A DNA stretch of 64,000 nt from Anaerobacillus arseniciselenatis (GTDB taxonomy: Bacteria; Bacillota; Bacilli; Bacillales; Anaerobacillaceae). This document shows, one piece after another, positions 26,769 to 35,638 of the stretch (position 1 is its first letter; each line of letters begins with the position of its first letter). The stretch is taken from contig NZ_MLQQ01000003.1 in assembly GCF_001865995.1 (NCBI RefSeq), forward strand, positions 1-64,000. The letters run 5' to 3'. The notes below the pieces were generated by a model. It saw nothing but the letters and a program-made list of their open reading frames with translations, searched no databases and was not told where the DNA came from. The translations under genes were made by a program, and so were the position numbers.

Positions 26769-28472
26769 ATGGAAAAGAAGTGGTGGCAAAAAGAAGTAAT
26801 TTATCAAATTTATCCGAAGAGTTTTTATGACTCAAATAATGATGGGATAGGGGATATTAAAGGGATTACGCAAAAACTAAATTATTTACAGTCTTTGGGA
26901 ATTACGATGGTGTGGATTTGTCCAATTTACAAATCACCTATGGCTGATAACGGTTACGATATCTCAGATTATTATCAATTAAATCCAGAGTTTGGAGAAA
27001 TGAAAGATTTGGATGAGTTGATTGATAAGGCGAAAGAAAAAGGGATTAAGGTTGTTCTTGATCTTGTTATCAATCATACATCGGATGAACATCCATGGTT
27101 CCAAGATCTACTTCAGAATCCAAAGACAAGTAAGTATAGAGATTATTATATTTTGAAATCAGGAGAAAATGGTCAACTTCCTACTAACTGGCGCTCTGTT
27201 TTTGGTGGAAGCGTATGGGAGCCTTTGCAAAATACAGATGAGTATTATTTCCATTCATTTGATGTGAAGCAACCTGATTTAAATTGGGAGAATAAAGAAG
27301 TCAGAGAAGAGCTATATAAAATGGTGAATTACTGGCTTGATAAAGGCATTGCCGGCTTTAGGGTAGATGCAATAACGTTTATTAAGAAAGATCAAAACTA
27401 TGATAACCTTCCTGCTGATGGATTTGATGGGCTTGTCAAATGTACAAAGAAGGCCCGTAATCAGCCAGGGATTGAAGACTTTTTACATGAATTAAATGAC
27501 GAGACATTCTCCAAATATAACTGTGTAACAATTGGCGAAGCTCCTGGAGTACCTTATGAGCAGTATGGGGATTACATCGGAGACAATGGGTACTTCTCAA
27601 TGATTTTTGATTTTAGATATGCAGACCTTGATGTTGCTTCAGGCAGTGAGTGGTTTAGAAGAATTGATTGGAATGTCTTAGATTTAAAGAATTTAATCTT
27701 TACGAGTCAAAAGGAAATCCAAAAAGCTGGTTGGGGAGCGAACTTTTTAGAAAATCATGATCAGAACAGATCGATCAGCAAGTATATAAAAGAAGAAGAG
27801 AACCGAAACTTCTATTCAGCGTCTATGCTAGGTGCAATGTTTTTCTATCTTCGCGGGACTCCATTTATCTATCAAGGTCAAGAAATTGGCATGACGAACT
27901 TTGAACGTAAAAGTATTGAAGAGTTTGATGATATCTCTAGCATCGACCAATATTATCGTTCTATGAAAGAAGGCTTTAGTGAAGAGGAAGCACTTAACTT
28001 TATTAATTTACGAAGCCGTGACAATTCTAGAACGCCATTTCACTGGAGTAACAAGGAATATGGTGGGTTCTCAGAAGTCAAGCCTTGGTTAGGGATGAAT
28101 GAGAATTACGCATTGATCAATGTGGAACAACAAGAGAAAGATCCGAATTCAATTTTGCAGTTTTATAAAGAAATGATTAAAGTTAGACAGTCGAGCGATG
28201 CAAATCAATGTTTAATTTATGGAGAAATTGAACCTATTTTAGAAGATCATCCGACGGTTGTTGCCTATAAACGGAAGCTTGGGAATGAAGAAGTTGTTTG
28301 CTATTTCAACTTTTCGTCTGAGGATCAAAAAGTCGAATTTGAACATAGCAATTATAATGTTCTATTAAACAATTACAAAGAAGAGAAAGAGTCCCTATTC
28401 GAACAATTATGTTCATTAAAATCTTACCAAGCACTAATACTCCAAAAGAAAGAAGCTGGTTATGATGAGTGA
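26769..28472 (+). CDS. GH13 alpha-glucosidase
   Basis: 567 residues, cytoplasmic, behind GGAGGG. A (beta/alpha)8 amylase fold: QIYPKSFYDSNNDGIGDIKGI, catalytic Asp200 (GFRVDAI), Glu257 (TIGEAPG) and Asp331 (ENHDQNR), then a C-terminal beta domain. The residue after the nucleophile is Ala, whereas oligo-1,6-glucosidases carry Val there. It may therefore favour alpha-1,4 or another linkage over alpha-1,6; exact substrate is unknown. It overlaps the PTS gene by 11 bases, so it probably hydrolyses the disaccharide (or its phosphate) brought in by that permease. Regulated by the LacI operators and cre site upstream. Confidence 0.85.
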   Translation: MEKKWWQKEVIYQIYPKSFYDSNNDGIGDIKGITQKLNYLQSLGITMVWICPIYKSPMADNGYDISDYYQLNPEFGEMKDLDELIDKAKEKGIKVVLDLVINHTSDEHPWFQDLLQNPKTSKYRDYYILKSGENGQLPTNWRSVFGGSVWEPLQNTDEYYFHSFDVKQPDLNWENKEVREELYKMVNYWLDKGIAGFRVDAITFIKKDQNYDNLPADGFDGLVKCTKKARNQPGIEDFLHELNDETFSKYNCVTIGEAPGVPYEQYGDYIGDNGYFSMIFDFRYADLDVASGSEWFRRIDWNVLDLKNLIFTSQKEIQKAGWGANFLENHDQNRSISKYIKEEENRNFYSASMLGAMFFYLRGTPFIYQGQEIGMTNFERKSIEEFDDISSIDQYYRSMKEGFSEEEALNFINLRSRDNSRTPFHWSNKEYGGFSEVKPWLGMNENYALINVEQQEKDPNSILQFYKEMIKVRQSSDANQCLIYGEIEPILEDHPTVVAYKRKLGNEEVVCYFNFSSEDQKVEFEHSNYNVLLNNYKEEKESLFEQLCSLKSYQALILQKKEAGYDE

Positions 28473-29901
28473 AAATAAGTACGAACGTATAGGAAAAGAA
28501 CTGATACAAATTATCGGCGAAGATAATATCGAATCCTATGTTCATTGTGCAACAAGACTACGATTTTCTGTTAAAGATCGGAAAAAGATTGATGATGAGG
28601 CCATTGAGAAAATTGATGAGGTGAAGGGTGTATTTTATAATGCGGGTCAATATCAGGTCATTTTAGGTACTGGAACTGTCAATAAAGTCTATTCAGCTTT
28701 AAGAGGAGGTCGGCCAGATGAAGAGGAGGAGCAAGAGTCCTCGTCTTCTAATAAGGAAAAGGGTATCAGGAGGGCTGTACGAACGTTAGCTGATATTTTT
28801 ATTCCGATCATCCCAATTATTGCTGCAACGGGTTTATTCCTTGGTCTAAAAGGTGTTTTGACAAGTGATGCGTTCTTAGGGTTAATTGGAAAGAGTATTG
28901 AGGATATTCCTGAATATCTTTTAACTCTAATATCTGTTCTAACAGATACTGCATTTGCTTTCTTGCCAGCTTTAATCTGTTGGTCTGCTTTTAGAAAATT
29001 TGGTGGTATGCCGGTCATTGGTTTTGTACTTGGATTAATGCTAGTTTCTCCTTCGCTGCCAAATGCATATGCAGTAGCAGACATCAACAGTGGGGTAGAA
29101 CCTATTATTGCTTTTGGTTTCATCCCAATTGTTGGGTATCAAGGTAGTGTGTTAACAGCTTTAGTTGTAGGGTTCTTTGGAGCGAAACTTGAGAGGAAGT
29201 TACGCGCTGTCATGCCCAATGCTTTAGACTTAATTTTTACTCCGTTCTTTGTTTTACTATCTATGATGATTACTGGTTTACTTATTTTAGGACCATTATT
29301 ACATTTTTTAGAAGCGGGATTAGTGGCAGTTGTAATCCAGCTTATAGATATTCCTCTTGGTATTGGAGGATTATTGATTGGCTTTATTTACCCGTTAGCG
29401 GTTATGACAGGGATGCACCATTTATTTATTATGATTGAAACTACTATGCTTGCTAACACTGGCTTTAACCCTTTAATTACTCTATGTGCGATGTACGGCT
29501 TTGCGAATGCGGGTACATGTTTAGGAATTACAGTAAAAGCGAAAAAAAGTACAGTAAAGGTTACAGGAGCGAGTGCAACAGCAACTCAGTTGCTAGGGGT
29601 TAGTGAACCAGCCTTGTTTGGGGTCGTGATGAGGTATAGTACGAAACCGCTTTATGTCATGATTGCTTGTTCAGCCGTTGGAGGTGCCATTCTCTCTTTA
29701 TTGAATGTTCAAGCAAATTCATATGGTTTAGCTGTCGTACTTTCTCCTTTAATGTACATTTATGATTGGAGTCAGCTTCTTGCTTACCTTGTTGTATCCG
29801 TGATCATTTTTGTTGCTGCGTTTGTAATCACTTACTTATTTGCTGTACCAAAAGAAGTTATGGTCGAAGATGAAGAGGTAAAAGTTAGGAATGTGGGATG
29901 A
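28462..29901 (+). CDS. PTS sugar transporter EIIBC, sucrose/trehalose type
   Basis: 479 residues with translation coupled to the glucosidase (11-base overlap). An N-terminal EIIB domain has the phospho-acceptor Cys29 (SYVHCATRLRF). A charged linker (EEEEQESSSSNKEKG) leads to an EIIC membrane domain with about ten hydrophobic segments and the substrate-site motif GVSEPALFGVVM. There is no EIIA domain, so a shared EIIA must act in trans. The family takes up sucrose, trehalose or related alpha-glucosides and phosphorylates them at C6. The partner glucosidase suggests a glucosyl disaccharide; the exact sugar cannot be read from the sequence. Confidence 0.88.
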   Translation: MMSENKYERIGKELIQIIGEDNIESYVHCATRLRFSVKDRKKIDDEAIEKIDEVKGVFYNAGQYQVILGTGTVNKVYSALRGGRPDEEEEQESSSSNKEKGIRRAVRTLADIFIPIIPIIAATGLFLGLKGVLTSDAFLGLIGKSIEDIPEYLLTLISVLTDTAFAFLPALICWSAFRKFGGMPVIGFVLGLMLVSPSLPNAYAVADINSGVEPIIAFGFIPIVGYQGSVLTALVVGFFGAKLERKLRAVMPNALDLIFTPFFVLLSMMITGLLILGPLLHFLEAGLVAVVIQLIDIPLGIGGLLIGFIYPLAVMTGMHHLFIMIETTMLANTGFNPLITLCAMYGFANAGTCLGITVKAKKSTVKVTGASATATQLLGVSEPALFGVVMRYSTKPLYVMIACSAVGGAILSLLNVQANSYGLAVVLSPLMYIYDWSQLLAYLVVSVIIFVAAFVITYLFAVPKEVMVEDEEVKVRNVG

Positions 29902-29925
29902 TTACTAATAAACAGTTGAATCTGT

Positions 29926-29970
29926 ATGATAAAAATGAGTTGCCGTCGCAACTCATTTTTATCATATTTT
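29926..29970. terminator. Strong terminator after the PTS gene
   Basis: Perfect 18-bp stem (29926-29943 / 29948-29965) around a CGTC loop, with A and T runs on either side, so it could work in both directions. Confidence 0.85.
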
Positions 29971-30164
29971 TCTAATTAAAAGAAGTTCTTCGTGAAGAAG
30001 AGTTACTTTTAATCAAGTTGTAAAATTGATTAAAAAGGTAACCCCACTATATCCTTCTATCTGCGAGTACCATTTAACACATGTGGAGTGTAGAAACAAG
30101 GATGCATATTAAAAGCGATGATTAAGATTTTTTGTTTCTTTACTGGTGTGTTAAGTAATTTATC

Positions 30165-30250
30165 AAACAAAATGCTAACATAATGAAAAATAAAGGAGGC
30201 TTCTCGTGAGTTCAGCGAACTTATGAGAGGCCTTTTTTCATTTCTTGCGT
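30165..30250 (+). repeat. Partial attachment-like repeat, copy C (right arm only)
   Basis: From AACAAAATGCTAAC through the AGGCTTCTC / GAGAGGCCT hairpin to CATTTCTTGCGT the sequence is nearly identical to the right end of copy B. The left arm and core are absent and replaced by unrelated sequence. Confidence 0.7.
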
Positions 30251-30894
30251 CATATGAAGGTTCACTAGCGATACTAAAAATTTGATTACGGTATTCTAGA
30301 AGAAAATCATATAACACAACAAATCTTTACAGAAAGAACCCGGATTAAATTTAAATATGAACAACGTTTATTTGTATTTAAGCAAAAGTTCATAATCACA
30401 CGTTTTAGACCGTAATCAGTAATCATTGTTAGACAGTCTGACGTGCGGTTTGATGAGGGGGGAAACTCATAAGAGGTCCCCTACTTATTGTATGTATCTT
30501 CTAGTAATATTATAGATTTATTGACATATTTCAAAGATTTCAGAGGAGCTCAAAGTGCATGGAAGCACGGATTCCTATTCTTCCATGGTGTTATATATAT
30601 CTATTTTTAATAGGTAGCCGGTTCCATAGGCGATCCGTTAACATAATACACCTTAAACGTAACATAAACGGTTTCTATAAATTGATACGGAATACATAAT
30701 GAATTTGTAACAAAAACATTTGATATCTATTGAAGTCTTTTCGATGCCACTGTTTGCTACAGAATTATATTTTTTTCTGAAGGTTGAATGCGCTTACTTT
30801 AAAGACCTTTAAACTAATGGCGGTATTCTAAAACTAGCAGTCTGAATGGAAAATTCAATAGGATCTAAATGTAATAAAAAATGGGAGGGTTTAC
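30251..30894 (+). other. Long non-coding stretch before the CBM gene
   Basis: No gene seen. It contains a group II intron-like 3' remnant (30407-30489) and a half operator CGGTTCCATA (30619-30628) identical to one arm of the LacI sites upstream of the GH13 gene. A TTGACA at 30521 has no good -10 partner. Confidence 0.45.
30407..30489 (+). mobile_element. Possible group II intron 3' remnant
   Basis: AGACCGTAATCAG and CTGACGTGCGGTTT could form a domain-V-like stem. It is followed by GATGAGGGG and a GGGG/CCCC hairpin ending in CTACTTAT, parallel in layout to the intron end at 1-126. The domain-V loop is unusually long and not GNRA, so this is degenerate or a chance look-alike. Confidence 0.4.
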
Positions 30895-31515
30895 ATGATG
30901 AAAAAGAAGCTTTTATCGGTTTTATTATGCATGTTATTAGTAGTATCCTTTGCTAGCGTTGGTTTTGCCGATTCCACTACTTATGAAGCGGAAGACGCTA
31001 ATTTAGTAGGGGCAACGTGGGCTAATGAGAATGAGGATGGAGTTGGTTTTGTAGGTGGATATGATAACCCTAGTTCTGATTGGGTGGAGTTTACAGTAAC
31101 GGTTTCTGAGACTGGAACTTATGAAGTGGAGCTATCGTATGCTACTCCAATGGACAACGCCTCTGTGGCAGTGCATGTTAATGGAGGAAGCGCTACTGTT
31201 GTACCAACACCATCTACTGGAGATTGGGCTGATGGTGGTTTCCAAACCATTACTTTCGACCTTGACCTTGAAGAAGGTGAGAACTCTGTAGTATTTAAGC
31301 AAAACACAGAGTATGTTCAACTTGATTACATTAAAGTTTTTGGTAATGGAGAAACAGCTGTTGATGAAGAGGCAAGTGAAGAAAATGAAGGAGCAGCCGT
31401 AAACCCAGAGACTGGTGATGCGGGAGTCGCAATCTACTATGTAATTGCAGCTCTTGCTCTTGTTGGATTTGGTACATTAGTAATTACTAAAAAGAAAGTT
31501 GCAAATCAAGCATAA
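30895..31515 (+). CDS. Wall-anchored carbohydrate-binding protein (CBM6/35-like) with NPETGD sorting signal
   Basis: 206 residues behind GGGAGGG. A signal peptide (residues 1-25, ending SVGFADS) is followed by one beta-sandwich carbohydrate-binding module of the CBM6/CBM35 type (YEAEDANLVGATW ... DWVEFTVTVSETGTYEVELSYATPMDNASVAVHVNG ... EYVQLDYIKVFG). An acidic linker leads to NPETGD (170-175), a hydrophobic span and KKK. This is a sortase signal with N-P in place of L-P, matching the class B sortase encoded next. It probably displays a glucan-binding module on the wall beside the GH66 enzymes. A half LacI operator lies upstream. Confidence 0.85.
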   Translation: MMKKKLLSVLLCMLLVVSFASVGFADSTTYEAEDANLVGATWANENEDGVGFVGGYDNPSSDWVEFTVTVSETGTYEVELSYATPMDNASVAVHVNGGSATVVPTPSTGDWADGGFQTITFDLDLEEGENSVVFKQNTEYVQLDYIKVFGNGETAVDEEASEENEGAAVNPETGDAGVAIYYVIAALALVGFGTLVITKKKVANQA

Positions 31516-31532
31516 TTTTATTTCTAACTGGA

Positions 31533-31563
31533 AATTGGCGGCATTTATGTCGCCAATTTTTTT
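31533..31563 (+). terminator. Terminator between CBM and sortase genes
   Basis: AATTGGCG (31533-31540) / CGCCAATT (31551-31558) followed by a T run. Partial read-through would make the anchor substrate more abundant than the sortase. Confidence 0.7.
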
Positions 31564-31603
31564 AAAAAGTTTCGGAGCAATGTTTAGGGAGGAGGGAAAC
31601 AGG

Positions 31604-32404
31604 TTGAAAACGGAATCAATACGACAGAAGAGAACAAGTTTGGTAAAACTCGGGATGGTTTTGTTTGCGGCAGTCTTTCTCTTTTCTGGGTTTATGATTA
31701 CTACCTATTTTGTAGACAGGGCTAAGAGCCAGGCGGCATACGACTCCCTTCAAAATGTGTACTATTCTTTCGCAGACATGGAAGAGGAGGATCAAGCCCA
31801 AGCTGAGCAACATGGTGATAATACAGACACAGACCTTCAGAATAATGTCATGGCTAGTTTCCACCCCCTCTTAGAAAAAAATGAGGATACGGTAGGCTGG
31901 ATCCGTATTGACAATACGGTGGTTGATTACCCAGTTGTACAGGGTAATGATAATGAGTTTTATCTAAATTACACGTTTAATAAAGAAAAGAATAAATCAG
32001 GCGCATTGTTTATGGATTTCCGGAACTCAATTGACTTCTTAGATCAAAATACCATCATCTACGGTCACAATATGATGGATGGCTCCATGTTCGGTGAGTT
32101 GAAGAAGTACCGAAATGAAAGCTTTTTCGAAGAAATCAACGTCATTACCTTTGATTCCTTATATGAGGAAATGGAGTGGGAAATATTTGCAGTGTTTTTG
32201 TCGGACACATCCTTTAACTATATAAGACCAAATTTTCCTGACGAAAATGCCTTTCAACAGTTTATCCAAACAGTGGAAGAGAAAGTGCTGTATTCAACGG
32301 AACTGGAAATTACTAATGATGATCATATATTAACGTTGTCCACTTGCGCTAGTGATTTCGATGATGCCCGTTTAGTCGTGATGGCTAAACGGGTAGATAA
32401 TTAA
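31604..32404 (+). CDS. srtB: Class B sortase
   Basis: 266 residues from TTG, 6 bases after a GGAGGG site; frame positions upstream of 31604 lack one. One N-terminal membrane span (LVKLGMVLFAAVFLFSGFMITTYFV), then the sortase barrel with His155 (IIYGHNM), Cys248 (LSTCAS) and Arg256 (DDARLVVMAKR), the full catalytic triad. SrtB enzymes attach NPxT-type proteins to peptidoglycan. Genes on both sides encode proteins with NPETGD and NPKTYD signals, so this is a dedicated sortase for surface glucan-binding proteins rather than the usual haem-uptake SrtB. Confidence 0.9.
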   Translation: MKTESIRQKRTSLVKLGMVLFAAVFLFSGFMITTYFVDRAKSQAAYDSLQNVYYSFADMEEEDQAQAEQHGDNTDTDLQNNVMASFHPLLEKNEDTVGWIRIDNTVVDYPVVQGNDNEFYLNYTFNKEKNKSGALFMDFRNSIDFLDQNTIIYGHNMMDGSMFGELKKYRNESFFEEINVITFDSLYEEMEWEIFAVFLSDTSFNYIRPNFPDENAFQQFIQTVEEKVLYSTELEITNDDHILTLSTCASDFDDARLVVMAKRVDN

Positions 32405-32431
32405 TTTAGTAGTCGATGCTAACAAAAGATT

Positions 32432-32881
32432 ATGAAAGCGGTTAAAAAACACCGGGAATACGACTATGTGGAATTCCAAAATGTATATGCTCCAGCTGAT
32501 GGCACTTATGCATTAAAGATTTCCTATGCAACACCAATGGATAACGCGTCAGTTGCCTTGCTTATCAATGGTGAGGAAACGGTGCTAACAACTCCGCCAA
32601 CTGCTGATTGGGCCATTTTTAATACGAAGCTAATTGCCGTTGATCTTCAAGAAGGGGATAATTCTTTACTGTTCACCGCTCAAGAAGGGTTTGTTCAAAT
32701 AGACTATATTGAGGTTTTAGGTGAAGTTGGAGAGGAAGGGCTCGACGAATTTGTAGAAAATCCTAAGACGTATGATAATGGGATATTACTATATGCCTTG
32801 TTAGCTTTAATGTTCCTTGGTGGCTTTGCTGCTACATTTTTGGTGAGAAAAAGAATGGCAGGCAACGATTTAATAGAATAG
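32432..32881 (+). pseudogene. 5'-truncated second CBM protein with NPKTYD sorting signal
   Basis: 149 codons. From about residue 10 it parallels the CBM protein at 30895 (YVEFQNVYAPADGTYALKISYATPMDNASVALLINGEE ... GFVQIDYIEVLG) and ends with NPKTYD, a hydrophobic span and RKR. The signal peptide and the first third of the CBM are missing, there is no good ribosome site before the ATG, and it cannot be exported as encoded. The frame begins beside GATGCTAACAAAAG, which resembles the GCTAAC arm boxes of the border repeats, possibly a deletion scar. Likely a decayed second sortase substrate. Confidence 0.7.
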
Positions 32882-32903
32882 TTGTTTTGGTCAAGAATTT
32901 CCC

Positions 32904-32941
32904 AGTTTAATGGACATTACTAGTCTATTAAACTTTTTTTA
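32904..32941 (+). terminator. Terminator after the sortase-CBM cluster
   Basis: AGTTTAATGGAC / GTCTATTAAACT stem (one G-U pair), then seven T residues. Confidence 0.75.
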
Positions 32942-33018
32942 TTTTGGTAAACCAGGGAGAGGTGTTATTTATTAATCTTGGAAAATAACATTAAACACCA
33001 TTGCCGAACTTCGGAGAA

Positions 33019-33033
33019 TACAACGCTTTCAAT
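33019..33033. promoter_or_regulatory. cre-like site upstream of the sugar-binding protein
   Basis: Read on the minus strand it is TTGAAAGCGTTGTA, close to the CcpA consensus; the last two positions deviate. It lies about 100 bases before the gene. Confidence 0.4.
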
Positions 33034-33132
33034 AAGTAACAAAAGACACCTTTTTCGTAACGTAATGAGTTTCGACAAATTGCTATATCAAACATAATAA
33101 AGGAGAAATAACTTACTGAGGAGGAACACAGA

Positions 33133-34446
33133 ATGAAAAAACAAAAGCAAATTTTACTTCTGCTTGTCTCTATGCTGCTTATTTTTGTAAGCGTTGCATG
33201 TTCATCAAAGGAAGAAGCGAGCAGTTCCACAAATGGGGATAATCAAGTGGATGGAAATGGAGAAGTAGTAGAAAGAACCGTCATTGATTACTGGCACACT
33301 TATGGGGAGCAAGAAGAAAGAGTACTTTATAACGAAATTAAACCTTTGTTTGAAGAGGAGTTCCCTCAATACGAGCTTAAACTTACAAGAATGCCGTTTG
33401 AAGGATTAAAACAACAGGTTATTACAGCTGTCGCTGGTAGTGCAACACCGGATCTTATGAGAATGGATATTGTTTGGACAGCTGAATTTGCTGAAATGGG
33501 TGCATTAGTGGATGTAAGTACGTTAGATGGTTTCGAAGAAGTAAAGGAACAGTTATTTGAAGCACCAATGTCTACAAATTTTTATGATGGCGGTTATTAT
33601 GGATTGCCGTTAAACACCAATACTAAAATTGCTGTATATAATGAAAAACTATTAAATGAAGCAGGTTTCACTGAGCCCCCTGCCACAATGGAAGAGTTAG
33701 AAGAGGCAGCACGTGCTTCTGTAGCTGCAGGTTCAATGGGTGGTATTGGTATTTTGGGACTTGGACAAACTTGGGAATGGTTGCCATATTTCTGGAGTTT
33801 AGGTGGTACATTGACAAATGACGATTTCACTCAGTATGAAGGATATTTAAATAGTGAAGCAAGTGTAAACGCTTTAGAAACAATTTTAAGTTGGCATGAA
33901 GAAGGACTAGTTACTCCAACTATTTTAAACGGACAACCTGGTTTTTGGGAAGGGATTGAAAGAGACCACTATATGATGATTAACGATGGTCCATGGTACT
34001 TCTCCATTCTAGGTTCAGACCAAGCGAGACCAGACCCGCTAGATTATACAGTTTTCGGTCTTATCCCTGAAGGTCCTGCTGGAAGTATTTCCCCAATTGG
34101 TGGTGAAAATATTTCCATATTCCAAAGTGCAAAGAACAAAGAAGGAGCTTGGGAGTTCTTAAAATGGATGACGTCGGAAGAACCACAAGCGATTATGGCT
34201 AAGGGAACTGGTCTAATTCCAACGAACATGGAAGCAGCACAAGACGCTGAATTTTTACAAATACCTTATGTCCCTTACTATGTGGAACAATTACAAACGG
34301 CGTTACCTCGAACTCCAACTCCAAAATGGTCAGAAATTGAGGAGCACCTTTCATTGAATATTGAAATGGTATTCAGAGGTGAAATGGATCTCCGCGAAGC
34401 ATTGGATGATGCCGCAGCAAAGGCTGATGAATATTTAAGCAAATAA
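33133..34446 (+). CDS. ABC transporter sugar-binding lipoprotein
   Basis: 437 residues. A lipoprotein signal ends at Cys23 (FVSVACSS), then the cluster-1 extracellular solute-binding fold (VIDYWHTYGEQEERVLYNEIKPLFEEEFPQYEL, TPDLMRMDIVWTAEFAEMGALVDVS, YGLPLNTNTKIAVYN). It should capture oligosaccharides outside the membrane for the two permeases downstream. ATG is behind GAGGAGG. A hairpin between this gene and the permeases suggests more binding protein than permease, usual for such systems. By context the ligand is probably isomaltooligosaccharide released by the GH66 enzymes. A paralogue is encoded at 41728. Confidence 0.9.
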   Translation: MKKQKQILLLLVSMLLIFVSVACSSKEEASSSTNGDNQVDGNGEVVERTVIDYWHTYGEQEERVLYNEIKPLFEEEFPQYELKLTRMPFEGLKQQVITAVAGSATPDLMRMDIVWTAEFAEMGALVDVSTLDGFEEVKEQLFEAPMSTNFYDGGYYGLPLNTNTKIAVYNEKLLNEAGFTEPPATMEELEEAARASVAAGSMGGIGILGLGQTWEWLPYFWSLGGTLTNDDFTQYEGYLNSEASVNALETILSWHEEGLVTPTILNGQPGFWEGIERDHYMMINDGPWYFSILGSDQARPDPLDYTVFGLIPEGPAGSISPIGGENISIFQSAKNKEGAWEFLKWMTSEEPQAIMAKGTGLIPTNMEAAQDAEFLQIPYVPYYVEQLQTALPRTPTPKWSEIEEHLSLNIEMVFRGEMDLREALDDAAAKADEYLSK

Positions 34447-34571
34447 AAATAGCATTGGCACTTATAACCTCATTGTTGATTAGGAATCTATTGATTAGTG
34501 AACGGTGTGAGTGACAAGAGCCTCAATGTAAAGATAATCGCACCGTGGAGTGTGAAAAATTCAATTTTCAA

Positions 34572-34614
34572 AAGAACACTTCATAAATAAGGTCTTGTTG
34601 AAGTGTTCTTTTTC
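34572..34614 (+). terminator. Intra-operon hairpin between binding protein and permease
   Basis: AAGAACACTTC (34572-34582) / GAAGTGTTCTT (34600-34610), followed by T residues. Likely a leaky terminator or mRNA stabiliser that sets the binding protein to permease ratio. Confidence 0.65.
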
Positions 34615-34644
34615 CTTAATTTTTCTGAAAAAGAGGTGTTATAC

Positions 34645-35616
34645 ATGCCACAGTTAAAGGAAGAAGCACCAACTACCTCTTTAATGCCAAATAAACCGAC
34701 TAAAGAACAAAAAAGAAAAAACTTTAAAAAAGGTTTAAACCAATGGAAAGAAGTCTTGCCTTTCCTAATATTAGGCTTAATTGGAACTGGTGTCTTTGTT
34801 ATATACCCGCTATTTAAGGGGGTTGTTATGAGCTTTCAGGATTACAGTCCTTTTCCAGGTGCTGAAAATCCATGGGTAGGCTTTGACAATTATTTAAGGG
34901 CATTTGAGGATCGGAAATTTTCTTATGCGGTTCGAAATACGGTTTTAGCCATCGTCGTTACTGTACCGATTGTCTGGTTTTTGGGGATATTTTTTGCCTC
35001 ATTAATCAATTTAACATTTGTAAAGTTTAAAATAACGTTTCGGACATTATATTATCTTCCAATTATTACCTCTTGGATCGTTATTGCATTTTTATTCCAA
35101 TATTTGTTTGCTTCTGGTGAGTATGGGTTTATTAACTACTTATTCTATACGAAGCTTGGTATTTTCAATGAACCCATTGGTTGGTTTCAAAATCAATGGA
35201 CAGCTTTAGTGGTAATATGGCTTTTCCATATATGGAAGACAGTTGGTTGGGCAGTCATCGTTTATTTAGCAGCTTTACAAGGGATACCAAAGAATCTTTA
35301 TGAAGCAGCGGAAATTGACGGGGCATCTGCTATCGATAGTTTTAGATTTATCACTATACCAATGGTTGTTCCCATCACAATTTTTGTTATTATTCACCTC
35401 ATTATGGGGGCTTTCAACATTTTCCCTCAAGTTTACTTTCTAACTGGTGGGGGACCAATGAATCAAACAGAAGTAATCCAAACAATGATTTATACGGAAG
35501 CGTTCCAACATATGAATTTTGGTTATTCTTCTGCCCTTGGGGTAATGATGGGTATCGCTATTTTCCTAGTTACATGGACGCAGCAGAAAAAAATAGGAAA
35601 GCAAAATTACTATTAA
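34645..35616 (+). CDS. ABC sugar transporter permease (MalF/UgpA-like)
   Basis: 323 residues from ATG at 34645 (AAGAGGTG upstream); the earlier start at 34603 lies inside the terminator hairpin. A cytoplasmic N-tail precedes six hydrophobic spans. The conserved coupling loop is LYEAAEIDGASAIDSFRFITIPM (EAA...G motif), where the ATPase docks. The usual partner ATPase gene is absent from the locus, so a general MsmX-type ATPase encoded elsewhere must serve, as is common in Bacillaceae. Co-transcribed with the second permease, which starts 22 bases after this gene ends. Confidence 0.9.
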   Translation: MPQLKEEAPTTSLMPNKPTKEQKRKNFKKGLNQWKEVLPFLILGLIGTGVFVIYPLFKGVVMSFQDYSPFPGAENPWVGFDNYLRAFEDRKFSYAVRNTVLAIVVTVPIVWFLGIFFASLINLTFVKFKITFRTLYYLPIITSWIVIAFLFQYLFASGEYGFINYLFYTKLGIFNEPIGWFQNQWTALVVIWLFHIWKTVGWAVIVYLAALQGIPKNLYEAAEIDGASAIDSFRFITIPMVVPITIFVIIHLIMGAFNIFPQVYFLTGGGPMNQTEVIQTMIYTEAFQHMNFGYSSALGVMMGIAIFLVTWTQQKKIGKQNYY

Positions 35617-35638
35617 ACTATGACAAGGAGGGATACCG

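Noticed and set aside
30057-30317. 86-codon minus-strand frame
   Set aside because: It is translation of repeat copy C and its flank; the equivalent frames over copies A and B differ in reading and are not conserved as protein.
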